A stretch of DNA of 64,000 bases from Pseudonocardia sp. EC080619-01. GTDB lineage: Bacteria > Actinomycetota > Actinomycetes > Mycobacteriales > Pseudonocardiaceae. This document shows, piece after piece, positions 51,162 to 59,863 of this stretch (the stretch's first letter is position 1; each line of letters starts with the position of its first letter). The notes beneath the pieces were generated by a model that saw only the letters and a list, made by a program, of their open reading frames with translations, was not told the origin of the DNA and did no database searches. Position numbers and translations under genes: made by a program. The stretch spans positions 5,688,501 to 5,752,500 of the forward strand of contig NZ_CP012184.1 of assembly GCF_001420995.1 (NCBI RefSeq), in the 5' to 3' direction.

Positions 51162-53112
51162 TCCGCGCCGCGCGAAGCGGCGTTGGGCCTACGGGCCCTA
51201 CACCGGCGGGCCCGACCCGCTGGCGCCGCCGTTCGACATCCGGTCCGCGATGGACCAGATCGGTCGCGACGTCATGGAGGGCAGCTCCCCGCGGCAGGCG
51301 CTGCAGGAGCTCATGCGGCGCGGTCTCGACGGGCGTCGCGGTCTCGACGACCTGACCCGCCGTGTCTGGGAGCAGCGTCGCGACCTGCAGCGGGACAACC
51401 GGATCGACGGCACGCTGCAGGAGGTCCGCGAGCTCCTGCAGCGTGCCCTCGACGCCGAGCAGGAGTCCCTGCGCAACGAGGACTCCGACGACGCCCGGTT
51501 CCGCGAGATGCAGCTCGACGCCCTGCCGTCCGACACCGGCGGTGCCGTCCGCGAACTGGGCTCCTACGACTGGCGGTCCGCCGACGCCCTCGAGGCGTAC
51601 TCCGAGATCCGCGACCTGCTCGGCCGGGAGATGCTCGACCAGCGCTTCGAGGGCATGAAGCAGGCGCTCGAAGGGGCGACTCCGGAGGACGTCGAGCGGA
51701 TCAACGAGATGCTCGACGACCTCAACGACCTCCTGGAACACCACGCCCGCGGCGAGGACACCACGGAGCGGTTCGCCGAGTTCATGGGCAAGCACGGTGA
51801 CCACTTCCCGGAGAACCCGCAGAACACCGAGGAGCTGGTCGACGCGCTGGCCGCCCGGTCCGCGGCCGCCCAGCGGATGATGAACTCGATGTCGGCCGAG
51901 CAGCGGGCCGAGCTCGCCGAGCTGGCCCAGCAGGCGTTCGGCGACCCGCGGCTCGCGCAGTCGCTGGCGCGGCTCGACGCCCAGCTGCAGGGCATGCGGC
52001 CCGGCGAGGACTGGTCGGGGGAGGGGAACTTCCGCGGCGACAACCCGATGGGTATGGGCGAGGCGACCCGCGCGCTGGAGCAGCTCGGGCAGCTCGACGC
52101 GCTGGCCGAGCAGCTCGCCCAGAGCTACCCGGGTGCACGCATGGAGGACATCGACCTCGACGCGCTCACCGAGATGCTCGGCCCGGAGGCGGCGGCCGAC
52201 GCCCGCACGCTCGCCGAGCTGGAGCGGGAGCTGCAGCGCCAGGACCTCTTCCGGCGGGCGCCGGACGGGTCGCTGATGCTCTCGCCGAAGGCGTTGCGCA
52301 CCCTCGGGCAGTCCGTGCTGCGCGACGTCGCCGACCGGATCGCGGGGCGCCAGGGACAGCGGGAGACCCGCCGCGCCGGTGCGGCGGGGGAGGCGACCGG
52401 GGCGACCCGGCCGTGGGCGTTCGGCGACACCGAGGCCTGGTCGGTGCCGCGCACCCTGCTCAACGCGCAGCTGCGGCGGGCGGGCGGCGACGACCGCGCG
52501 CTCGACGTGGCCGACGTCGAGATCGTCGAGACCGAGCAGCGGACCCGCGCCGCGGTGACGCTGCTGGTGGACACCTCGTGGTCGATGGTGGCCGAGGGCC
52601 GCTGGGTGCCGATGAAGCGCACGGCGCTGGCCCTGCACCAGCTGATCTCGACCCGGTTCCGCGGCGACGACCTGTCGCTGATCACGTTCGGGCGGCACGC
52701 GCAGACCGTCGACCTCGCCGAGCTGGTCGGGCTGGAGGGCGTGTACATGCAGGGCACGAACCTGCACCACGCCCTGCTGCTGGCCCGCGAGCGGCTCGCC
52801 CGGCAGCCGGACGCCACCCCGGTGGTCCTGGTCGTCACCGACGGCGAGCCCACCGCGCACCTGGAACGCGACGGCGAGGCGTACTTCGACTACCCGCCCA
52901 GCCCGCACACGCTCCGCGCGACCGTCGACGGGCTGGACCGGCTGATCGGGATGGACGCACGGTTCACGTTCTTCGTGCTCGGCGACGACCCCGGGCTGGC
53001 CGCGTTCATGGATCGGCTGGCCCGTCGCGCCGGCGGCCGGGTCGTGAACCCCGACCTGGACGGGCTCGGTGCGGAGGTGGTCGCGGACTACCTGCGCAAG
53101 CGGACGGGCTGA
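51154..53112 (+). CDS. VWA domain protein (CoxE-like) paired with AAA+ ATPase
   Basis: This 652-residue soluble protein has a long helical, charged N-terminal region (about 1-430) and a C-terminal VWA domain with MIDAS Asp473-x-Ser475-x-Ser477 (LLVDTSWSM), VITDGEPTAH-like strand and FVLGDDPGL. No membrane segment is visible. It overlaps the ATPase gene by 8 nt. Such ATPase/VWA pairs insert metals or remodel cofactor enzymes; the client is not encoded nearby. Confidence 0.9.
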   Translation: MADPRRAKRRWAYGPYTGGPDPLAPPFDIRSAMDQIGRDVMEGSSPRQALQELMRRGLDGRRGLDDLTRRVWEQRRDLQRDNRIDGTLQEVRELLQRALDAEQESLRNEDSDDARFREMQLDALPSDTGGAVRELGSYDWRSADALEAYSEIRDLLGREMLDQRFEGMKQALEGATPEDVERINEMLDDLNDLLEHHARGEDTTERFAEFMGKHGDHFPENPQNTEELVDALAARSAAAQRMMNSMSAEQRAELAELAQQAFGDPRLAQSLARLDAQLQGMRPGEDWSGEGNFRGDNPMGMGEATRALEQLGQLDALAEQLAQSYPGARMEDIDLDALTEMLGPEAAADARTLAELERELQRQDLFRRAPDGSLMLSPKALRTLGQSVLRDVADRIAGRQGQRETRRAGAAGEATGATRPWAFGDTEAWSVPRTLLNAQLRRAGGDDRALDVADVEIVETEQRTRAAVTLLVDTSWSMVAEGRWVPMKRTALALHQLISTRFRGDDLSLITFGRHAQTVDLAELVGLEGVYMQGTNLHHALLLARERLARQPDATPVVLVVTDGEPTAHLERDGEAYFDYPPSPHTLRATVDGLDRLIGMDARFTFFVLGDDPGLAAFMDRLARRAGGRVVNPDLDGLGAEVVADYLRKRTG

Positions 53113-53117
53113 CCCGG

Positions 53118-54002
53118 TCACGGGCCGGGCGCGACGGCCCCGCGCAGGTGCTCCGCGGCCCACGACCGCAGCGACGTCGGCGTGGTGGTCGTCGCGTCCC
53201 GCGGCGGCTCGGGGGCGACGCCGTCGGTCAGCCCGGCGGCCATGCCGGCCACCGCGTCGATCTCGGGCGCGCTCAGCCCGGCGGCGGCGAGCATCGCGCG
53301 GAACCCGGCGTCGGGCAGGTGCACCGGGCGCACCGGGTGCCCGAGCACCCCGGACAGCACGTCCGCCGCCTGCGCGAAGCAGAGGTCCTCGGGGCCGTGC
53401 ACACCCTGGACGCTCCGGCCCGTCCACGCGGGGCCGAGCAGCCGGACGGCCGCCACGTCGCCGATGTCGCGTGGATCCACCCAGGGCAGCGGATGGTCGA
53501 GCGGCCACGGCGTGGACAGCGTGCCGTCCGCGATCTCCGCCGCCGACATCAGCAGGTTCGTCGTGAAGTAGCCGCAGCGCAGGTGCAGGACCGGTGCCCC
53601 GGTGGCGTCGAGCGCCTCCTCGGTCGCACCGAGCCCGTCGATGTCGCCGGTGCCGTGCCGCCGCTCCGCGCCGCCACTGCTCTGGAACACGGTGCCGCCG
53701 ATCCCGTTCTCCCGGACGGCCGCGGCCACCACCTCCGCGCAGACCGCGTGCCGCTCCATCGGATCCGAACCGGGCGGCCCCGGAGGGTTCACCCAGTACA
53801 GCCGGTCCGCTCCCGCCGTCGCGCGCAGGACGGCGTCACGGTCGGTCTGGTCGGCCTGCGCCACCTCGACGAACCCGGCCAGGTCCGGAGGCAGCCGGGC
53901 CGGGTCGCGCGCGAGGGCGACCGGACGCACCCCGGCCTGCACCAGGAGCCGGAGCACCCGCGAGCCGACGTTCCCCGTCGGCGTGGTCACCACGATCCGC
54001 AT
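53118..54002 (-). CDS. NmrA/NAD(P)-binding atypical short-chain dehydrogenase
   Basis: This 294-residue protein has the Rossmann start MRIVVTTPTGNVGSRVLRLL with a TGNVG nucleotide loop, AQADQTDRDAVLRA and an NmrA-like substrate half. Catalytic Tyr-x-x-x-Lys is not obvious, so it may be a redox sensor or an isoflavone-reductase-type enzyme. It is convergent with the VWA gene (5 bp). Confidence 0.85.
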   Translation of the reverse strand: MRIVVTTPTGNVGSRVLRLLVQAGVRPVALARDPARLPPDLAGFVEVAQADQTDRDAVLRATAGADRLYWVNPPGPPGSDPMERHAVCAEVVAAAVRENGIGGTVFQSSGGAERRHGTGDIDGLGATEEALDATGAPVLHLRCGYFTTNLLMSAAEIADGTLSTPWPLDHPLPWVDPRDIGDVAAVRLLGPAWTGRSVQGVHGPEDLCFAQAADVLSGVLGHPVRPVHLPDAGFRAMLAAAGLSAPEIDAVAGMAAGLTDGVAPEPPRDATTTTPTSLRSWAAEHLRGAVAPGP

Positions 54003-54037
54003 GCCCGCACCGTGGCAGGGACCCCCGACAGAACCGC

Positions 54038-54829
54038 TCAGCCGAGCCAGGGACGGGCGAACCGCTCCCAGGTGCCGTCGGTCCGGGCGGTCTTCAGCCA
54101 GACGTCGACGCGCTGGGTGAACGCCGGGTCGCCGGCCTGCGTCAGGTACGCCTTCTCCGAGTCGGTGAAGGGGTCCTCGGGGTGCACCGCGCACAGCTCG
54201 CCCGGCCGCTGAGCGGCCTGCCAGCGGGTCTCGATGGCGTCGGTGACCATGAGGTCCGCGCCGCCGTCGGCGACGACGTCGAAGATCGTGTTGTTGTCCG
54301 GGTGCGGCACGATCGTCGCGTTGCGCAGGTTCTCCCGGGCGAACCGCTCGTTGGTGCCGCCGGGGTTCACCACGGCCCGCACCCCCGGCCTGTCGATGTC
54401 GGCGACGGTCCGGAACCGTTCCGCGTCGGGGCAGCGGACGATGGGCGTCTTGCCGTCCCGCAGGTACGGGATCGTGAACGCGGCCCTCTCCGCACGGTCC
54501 GGCGTGATCGACACGCCGCCGACGGCGATGTCGCACTTCCCGGCGACGACGTCGTCGAGCAGGCCCGACCAGGTCGTCTCCACCATCGTCGTCCGCGCGC
54601 CGAGCTCCGCTGCCAGGTCACGGGCCATGTCGACGTCGATACCGGACCAGGTCCCGTCCGCGGCGAGGTGGGTGAGGGGCCGGTAGTCACCGGTCGAGCA
54701 CACCCGCAGCTCCCCGGACTCGGCGATCCGGGCGAGCGCCGGTGAGTCCACCTGGTCCCCCGTCCCGCACCCGGTCAGCACAGCCACGCTGAGCAGGACG
54801 GTGGACAGGAACCCCCGGCGTCGTCGCAC
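54038..54829 (-). CDS. Solute-binding lipoprotein (amino-acid type, PheC-like)
   Basis: This 263-residue protein has a lipoprotein signal (STVLLSVAVLTGC) and the type-3 solute-binding fold: LRVCSTGDYRPLTHL, GIDVDMARDLAAELGA, CDIAVGGVSITPDRAERAAF, NPGGTNERFARENL. It resembles amino-acid ABC binding proteins and periplasmic cyclohexadienyl dehydratases. No permease or ATPase gene is adjacent, so it may work alone. TAGGGT lies 8 nt before the GTG at 54829 on the minus strand. Confidence 0.88.
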   Translation of the reverse strand: MRRRRGFLSTVLLSVAVLTGCGTGDQVDSPALARIAESGELRVCSTGDYRPLTHLAADGTWSGIDVDMARDLAAELGARTTMVETTWSGLLDDVVAGKCDIAVGGVSITPDRAERAAFTIPYLRDGKTPIVRCPDAERFRTVADIDRPGVRAVVNPGGTNERFARENLRNATIVPHPDNNTIFDVVADGGADLMVTDAIETRWQAAQRPGELCAVHPEDPFTDSEKAYLTQAGDPAFTQRVDVWLKTARTDGTWERFARPWLG

Positions 54830-54980
54830 GATCGAGGACCCTAGCCGCCGGATCCCGCACCGGACAGATCGTGTGCGCCGCCCGGCACCCGGACTCCGTG
54901 CCGCGCACCCGCACCCCGCGCCCTGCATCCGCGCCCCGCACCGCGCGCTCCCGGCCCAGCCGCCGCACTCTGGGCCCGGG

Positions 54981-55441
54981 CGCCGCACCCTGTGCCCGGT
55001 CGCGGCACCCCGTGGCCGTGCGCCGCACCCCACGCGACGGGTGCCCGGAGCGGTGACGAGGTGCGCCGGGCGCGGCCGCGGTGCGCCGGACGGGCGGGGA
55101 CGGGCGAGCCGATCCCGGGCCCGGCTGCGCGTCCGTGACGGCGCGCGGCACCCTGAGCCCTGTCGCGGCACCCCGTGACCGTGCGCCGCACCCCACGCAG
55201 CGGGTGCGCCGGGCCGGAGCGAGGTGCGGTGGCCGGGAACGGGGTGCGTCAGCGTGGGACGAGGTGCGCGAGCGCTGGGGGCCCGGGCACTGGGTGGTCC
55301 GAGCCCTGAGGGCCCGAGCACTGGGTGGCCCGAGCACTGGGGGCCAGAGCCCTGGCGGGCCCGGGCCCGTCGGTCGTGCGCCGCACCCGTGGTCGTGCGC
55401 CGCACCCCTTGGCCGTGCGCCGCACCCCATGCGAGGAGTGA
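54981..55441. repeat. Mosaic of GC-rich repeats in a 652-bp intergenic region
   Basis: 54830-55481 holds no recognised gene. A 37-bp unit at 54999-55035 recurs at 55162-55198 with one mismatch. A 15-16-bp unit (GCACTGGGTGGCCCGA) repeats about five times at 55271-55370. A 19-20-bp unit built on CGTGCGCCGCACCC repeats three times at 55373-55430. The blocks are related in style to the array at 39494. Confidence 0.75.
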
Positions 55442-55481
55442 GCGGTGCGGCGACCAGGTGCGGGCGCGGGACCGGGCGGTG

Positions 55482-56339
55482 CTACGCGCCCGAGCGGAGG
55501 TCGGCGGCTGCGGTCCGGATGCTGTGGGCCAGTGCCTCGGCCGGGCCGGTCCGGCGCCTGCCGTGCACGAGCACGACCTCGACCGGTCCGAGGGCCGGCA
55601 GCCCCGCACGGGCCGGGACCTCCTCCAGGCCGTCCGGCACCAGGGTCCCGGCGTGCGCCAGCACGCCCAGCCCGGCGAGCGCGGCGGCCCGCAGGCCGGA
55701 GAGGCTGCCGCTGGTGCAGACCATCCGCCAGGGGCGTCCGGCCGCCTCGAGCGCGCCGACCGCGGCGCTGCGGGACAGGCTCGGCGGCGGATAGCCGAGC
55801 AGCGGGACGGGGTCGTCCGGCCCGATCCCGCAGCCCGGTGGGCCGACCCACACGAACCGGTCGCGGCGCACGACGGCCGGGTCGCCGTCCGCCCCGGGCG
55901 CCCGCTTGGCGAAGATCAGGTCCAGCTCGCCGCGGTCCAGGCGTCGTTCGAGGCTGTCGGCCAGCCCGACGGTCAGCCGCAGCTCGACCTCGGGGTAGCG
56001 GCGCCGGAAGTCGGCGAGGATCGCTGGGAGCCGGGTGAGGACCAGGTCCTCCGAGACGCCGAACCGGACCCGTCCGTGCACCCGGGCGGAGCGGAAGTGC
56101 GCCAGGGCGCGGTCCCCGGCGTCGAGGATGGTCGCGGCGAACTCCTGCATCGCCTCGCCGTCGGCGGTGAGGGCCACCGAGTGCGTGTCGCGGTCGAGCA
56201 GCGGGCGCCCGACGACCGCCTCCAGCTTCCGCACGTGCTGGCTGACCGTGGACTGCCCGAGCCCCAGCGCCGTCGCGGCACGGGTGAAGCTCCGCATCCG
56301 CGCGACGGCGGCGAACGAGCGCAGCAGCACCGGATCCAT
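55482..56339 (-). CDS. LysR family transcriptional regulator
   Basis: This 285-residue regulator has the HTH (LLRSFAAVARMRSFTRAATA, GQSTVSQHVRKLEAVVGRPL) and an effector domain. It faces the BASS transporter across ~80 bp and is the likely regulator. The ATG at 56339 is used; the GTG at 56342 is one codon upstream. The C-terminus overlaps the edge of the repeat array region. Confidence 0.9.
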   Translation of the reverse strand: MDPVLLRSFAAVARMRSFTRAATALGLGQSTVSQHVRKLEAVVGRPLLDRDTHSVALTADGEAMQEFAATILDAGDRALAHFRSARVHGRVRFGVSEDLVLTRLPAILADFRRRYPEVELRLTVGLADSLERRLDRGELDLIFAKRAPGADGDPAVVRRDRFVWVGPPGCGIGPDDPVPLLGYPPPSLSRSAAVGALEAAGRPWRMVCTSGSLSGLRAAALAGLGVLAHAGTLVPDGLEEVPARAGLPALGPVEVVLVHGRRRTGPAEALAHSIRTAAADLRSGA

Positions 56340-56421
56340 CACCCGGTCATCGTAGAACGCGCTGACAGTGAGTGTGCTCAGCTGGTTTCCCGATGGCAGC
56401 GGTGCGCGGAGAATCGGTCGG

Positions 56422-57414
56422 GTGCGTGTGCGTCCCGATCCGTTCCTGGTGCTGCTGGTCCTCACCGTCGGGGTCGCGGCGCTCGTACCGGCCCGGGGCA
56501 CGGCCGCCGACGTGGCCGACGGTGCGGTGACGGCGGCGATCGCGCTGCTGTTCTTCCTCTACGGCGCCCGGCTCTCCGCGGCGGAGGCGTTCTCCGGCCT
56601 GCGGAACTGGCGGCTGCACTCGACGGTGCTCGCCGCGTCGTTCGTGGTCTTCCCGCTGGTCGGGGCGACGGCGCTGCTGTTGCCGGAGTGGCTCCTGCCC
56701 GCACCGCTGGCGACCGGCGTCGTGTTCCTGTGCTGCCTGCCGTCGACCGTGCAGTCGTCGATCGCCTTCACCGGGATCGCCCGCGGCAACGTCCCGGCCG
56801 CGATCGTGGCGGCGTCGGTGTCGAACGTGCTCGGCGTGTTCCTGACCCCGGTGCTCGCCGCGCTGCTGCTCGCGACCAGCGGCGGGTTCGACGCGGCGAC
56901 GTTCGGCGACATCGCGCTCCGGCTGCTCGTGCCGTTCCTCGCGGGGCAGGCGGCGCGGCCGCTGATCGGCCGGTGGGTGACGGCGCACCGGTCCCGGCTG
57001 GTCCTCGTGGACCGCGGCTCGATCCTGCTCGTCGTCTACACGGCGTTCAGCGAGGGTGTCGTCGCCGGGACCTGGCGGACCCTCACCCCGCTCTCGCTGG
57101 GCGTCCTGCTGGGTGTCTGCGTGCTGCTGCTGGCCGTCGTACTGGGGCTGACGGCGCTCGGCACCCGCGCACTCGGCTTCCGGTCCGCGGACCGGATCGC
57201 CATCGTGTTCTGCGGCTCCAAGAAGTCCCTGGCCAGCGGGCTGCCGATGGCCGGCGTGCTGTTCGGCGGCCCGGCGGCGGCGCTGGTCGTGCTGCCCCTG
57301 ATGCTGTTCCATCAGATCCAGCTGATGGCCTGCGCGGCGATCGCGAACCGCCTCGGCCGGCGCCGGGAACATCTCGACAACCCGGCCGCGTCCGGAGCAC
57401 CATCTCGGACATGA
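56422..57414 (+). CDS. Bile acid:sodium symporter family transporter (BASS)
   Basis: This 330-residue protein has about ten hydrophobic segments. BASS signatures include LPSTVQSSIAFTGIARGN near residue 107 and FCGSKKSLASGLPMAGVLF. Members move organic anions (pantoate, pyruvate, bile acid-like) with sodium. The GTG at 56422 gives family-typical length; a GTG at 56368 would add 18 residues. The zinc-ribbon gene starts within its stop codon. Confidence 0.88.
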   Translation: MRVRPDPFLVLLVLTVGVAALVPARGTAADVADGAVTAAIALLFFLYGARLSAAEAFSGLRNWRLHSTVLAASFVVFPLVGATALLLPEWLLPAPLATGVVFLCCLPSTVQSSIAFTGIARGNVPAAIVAASVSNVLGVFLTPVLAALLLATSGGFDAATFGDIALRLLVPFLAGQAARPLIGRWVTAHRSRLVLVDRGSILLVVYTAFSEGVVAGTWRTLTPLSLGVLLGVCVLLLAVVLGLTALGTRALGFRSADRIAIVFCGSKKSLASGLPMAGVLFGGPAAALVVLPLMLFHQIQLMACAAIANRLGRRREHLDNPAASGAPSRT

Positions 57415-57590
57415 CGACGCCCGCCTGCCGGTTGTGCGGCGCCGTACGGCCCGGCGACGCCGGTGCGGCGGCCGTCGCGGGGTGGGTGTCCGACCGCGAC
57501 GAGCGCGGCCGGGACGGGTGGCTGTGCCCGGCCTGCGCACGCAGGCACGTCCGCGAGATCGAGTCCAAGCTGGACGTCGAGTGGTGGTGA
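57411..57590 (+). CDS. Small zinc-ribbon-like protein (59 aa) coupled to the BASS gene
   Basis: ATG at 57411 overlaps the BASS stop (ATGA). The 59 residues contain two Cys-x2-Cys knuckles (CRLCG and CPACARRH) separated by about 30 residues, and end with DVEWW. No known family is recognised. The coupling suggests the two are made together. Confidence 0.7.
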   Translation: MTTPACRLCGAVRPGDAGAAAVAGWVSDRDERGRDGWLCPACARRHVREIESKLDVEWW

Positions 57591-57608
57591 AGCGGGGCAC
57601 GGCGCCGG

Positions 57609-58733
57609 TCAGGTGACGGGCGCGCCACCCCGCAGGACGCCCTCGACCACGAGGTCGTCGGACAGCAGCACGAGATCGGCCCGCGCGCCCGCGTCGAGAC
57701 GACCGGCGCCGGTGTGCCCGAGCAGGCGGGCCGGGGTCGTCGAGGTCCACGCGACGGCCCGGGCCAGTGCCGCCTCCCGCGGGCCCGGGTGCGCCGCCAC
57801 GATCCGGCGGAACAGCGCGTCGGCGGTCGCGGTCGATCCGGCGATCGTCCCGTCGGCGAGGCGTGCGACGCCACCGTCGACCCGGACGTCGAGCGCACCG
57901 AGCCGGTAGCCGCCGTCCGGCATGCCGGCCGCGGCCATCGCGTCGGTGACCGCCGCGACCCGCTCCGGCGCCGCGCGGTCCACGATCTCCCACAGCGCCG
58001 GGTGCACGTGCACGCCGTCGGTGATCAGCTCGACGGCGGCGCGGGGATCGGCGAGCAGCGCCGCGACCGGGCCGGGATCGCGGTGGTGCAGCGGCGCCAT
58101 CGCGTTGAACAGGTGCGTCCCGAGGCGGGCGCCGGCGTCGACCGCGCGGCGGGTGAGGTCGTAGCCGGCCGCGGTGTGCCCGACGGCCGCGAGTGCCCCG
58201 GCCCGGTGCACCTGCTCGATCGCCGCGAGCCCGCCGGGGAGCTCGGGCGCGACCGTCACGACGGCGACGGCGCCGGTGGCGAGCAGCGGCTCCAGCTCGG
58301 CCGGGTCCGGGTCGCGCAGCAGCGCGGGGTCGTGGGCCCCGCACCGGGAGGCGGCCAGCCAGGGCCCCTCCAGGTGCACCCCGGCGATGACGCCGTCGTC
58401 GACGAGCGGCCGCAACGCCCGGACGGCGGCGAGAAGCTCGGCTCGGGGGAGCGTGACCAGGGAGGCGAGCATCGTCGTCGTGCCGCGGGCGGCGTGGAAC
58501 GCGGCCACCCGGGCCGCCTCGGCGGCGTCGGTGCCGAAGGCGGCGCCGCCCCCGCCGTGGCAGTGCAGGTCCACGAACCCCGGGACGACGACGGCGGCCC
58601 GCCGGTCCGGTTCCCGCGGCGGCGGCCCGGAACCGGCAGCCGTCACCCGGCCTCCGCCGAGCTCCACCCACCCGGGCCCCGGCCCGTCCCCGGTGCCCGT
58701 GGCCAGCGTCTCCGCGGCGACGAGCAGGCTCAC
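57609..58733 (-). CDS. nagA: N-acetylglucosamine-6-phosphate deacetylase
   Basis: This 374-residue amidohydrolase-fold enzyme removes the acetyl group from GlcNAc-6-P. It has the metal-site start VDLHCHGG, GVHLEGPWL, AVGHTAAGYD, GTHLFNAMAPLHHRD and the catalytic Asp in AVTDAMAAAG. GTG at 58733 overlaps the stop of the SIS gene (GTGA). Its product GlcN-6-P is the expected substrate of that SIS protein. Confidence 0.93.
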   Translation of the reverse strand: MSLLVAAETLATGTGDGPGPGWVELGGGRVTAAGSGPPPREPDRRAAVVVPGFVDLHCHGGGGAAFGTDAAEAARVAAFHAARGTTTMLASLVTLPRAELLAAVRALRPLVDDGVIAGVHLEGPWLAASRCGAHDPALLRDPDPAELEPLLATGAVAVVTVAPELPGGLAAIEQVHRAGALAAVGHTAAGYDLTRRAVDAGARLGTHLFNAMAPLHHRDPGPVAALLADPRAAVELITDGVHVHPALWEIVDRAAPERVAAVTDAMAAAGMPDGGYRLGALDVRVDGGVARLADGTIAGSTATADALFRRIVAAHPGPREAALARAVAWTSTTPARLLGHTGAGRLDAGARADLVLLSDDLVVEGVLRGGAPVT

Positions 58734-59764
58734 AGGGTCTCCGTCACCTTCGCCAGCCCGCGCGGCGCGTCCGGGTCCCCGCCGCGCGCGACGGCGACGT
58801 GGCGGGCCAGCTGCTGCATCGGGAGGATCTCCAGCAGCGGCGCGAGCTCCTCGCGCGGCGCGCCGGGCAGGGGCAGCCCGCCGTCGCCGCCGACCCGCAG
58901 GACGTCGGCGTTCCGCGCGGCCAGCGACGCCAGGACCGGCGCCATCGCGTCGCCGCCCGCACCGGGGGAGACGACGGCCAGCACCGGGACCAGCGGGTCC
59001 ACCAGGGCGAGCGGGCCGTGCAGCAGGTCCGCCCCGGAGAACGCCTGCGCCGAGACGTAGGCGGTCTCCATCAGCTTGAGCGCGGCCTCGCGGGCCGCCG
59101 GATAGGAGTAGCCCCGCCCGGTCGTGATCATGCGCTGCGCGAAGCGGTACCGGGCGGCGACCGCGACGACGGCGTCCTCCCCGGCCAGCACCCGCTCGCC
59201 CAGCCCGGGCAGCGTGGCTGCTCCGGCGTCGGGCTCACCGCGGACCGCCGACACGAGCAGGTGCAGCGCGAGCAGCTGTGCGGTGTAGGTCTTGGTCGCC
59301 GCGACCGCGCGTTCGGGGCCGGCGAGGACGTCGACGTGCCCGTCGGCGGCCGTCGCGAGCGCCGACCGGGCGTCGTTGGTGACGGCGACCGTCAGTGCCC
59401 CCTGAGCCCGGGCGGTCTCGACGCACGCCAGCAGGTCCGGCGAGCCGCCGGACTGGCTCACCGCCACGAGCAGGACGTCGCGCAGATCGGGACGGGCCGC
59501 GTAGGCGGTCAGGGTCGACGGCGACACCAGCCCGGCGGGCAGGCCCAGTCGGATCTCGGTCAGGTACTTGGCGTAGAGCGCAGCATGGTCGCTGGTGCCG
59601 CGGGCGGCGAACAGCACGAACCGCGGTGACCGGTCCCTGACCAGTGCCGCCACCCGGTCCACGCCGGACTCCCCGCCGGGACCGGACGCGTCGAGGAGCC
59701 GGCGCCAGACCTCCGGCTGCTCGGCGGTCTCGGCGGCCATCAGGGCTCCGGGGCTGTCGGGCAC
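58730..59764 (-). CDS. SIS domain sugar-phosphate isomerase/deaminase (AgaS/GlmS-C-like)
   Basis: This 344-residue protein has two SIS domains like the isomerase half of GlmS: FAARGTSDHAALYAKYLTE, VAVSQSGGSPDLLACVE, AATKTYTAQLLALHLL and GRGYSYPAAREAALKLMETA. It lacks the glutamine amidotransferase half, so it probably deaminates glucosamine-6-P to fructose-6-P. The GTG at 59764 follows GAGGAG by 4-5 nt. It is divergent from the GntR gene. Confidence 0.88.
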   Translation of the reverse strand: MPDSPGALMAAETAEQPEVWRRLLDASGPGGESGVDRVAALVRDRSPRFVLFAARGTSDHAALYAKYLTEIRLGLPAGLVSPSTLTAYAARPDLRDVLLVAVSQSGGSPDLLACVETARAQGALTVAVTNDARSALATAADGHVDVLAGPERAVAATKTYTAQLLALHLLVSAVRGEPDAGAATLPGLGERVLAGEDAVVAVAARYRFAQRMITTGRGYSYPAAREAALKLMETAYVSAQAFSGADLLHGPLALVDPLVPVLAVVSPGAGGDAMAPVLASLAARNADVLRVGGDGGLPLPGAPREELAPLLEILPMQQLARHVAVARGGDPDAPRGLAKVTETL

Positions 59765-59784
59765 GGTGCTCCTCGTCGACGCCC

Positions 59785-59803
59785 GGTGGACCACTGGTTC
59801 ACC
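59785..59803. promoter_or_regulatory. GntR-type operator 1 of the recycling locus
   Basis: GGTGGACCA-C-TGGTTCACC pairs at 8 of 9 arm positions. The core ACCA-C-TGGT is shared with site 2, 45 bp away. It is 22 bp before the SIS start. Confidence 0.7.
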
Positions 59804-59830
59804 GGAGGGGTTGCGATCTGGCGCACCGAA

Positions 59831-59847
59831 CTGTACCACTGGTCCAG
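59831..59847. promoter_or_regulatory. GntR-type operator 2 of the recycling locus
   Basis: CTGTACCA-C-TGGTCCAG pairs at 7 of 8 arm positions. It lies just upstream of the GAGGAGG ribosome site of the GntR gene, fitting autoregulation. Confidence 0.7.
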
Positions 59848-59863
59848 ATTTCGAGGAGGGCCG

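Noticed and set aside
55271..55430. CRISPR-like short repeats
   Set aside because: Units of 15-20 bp follow each other directly without spacers.
55224..57590. 788-codon plus-strand frame ending with the zinc-ribbon protein
   Set aside because: The upstream part is antisense to LysR or out of frame with the BASS gene; only the 59 codons from 57411 look real.
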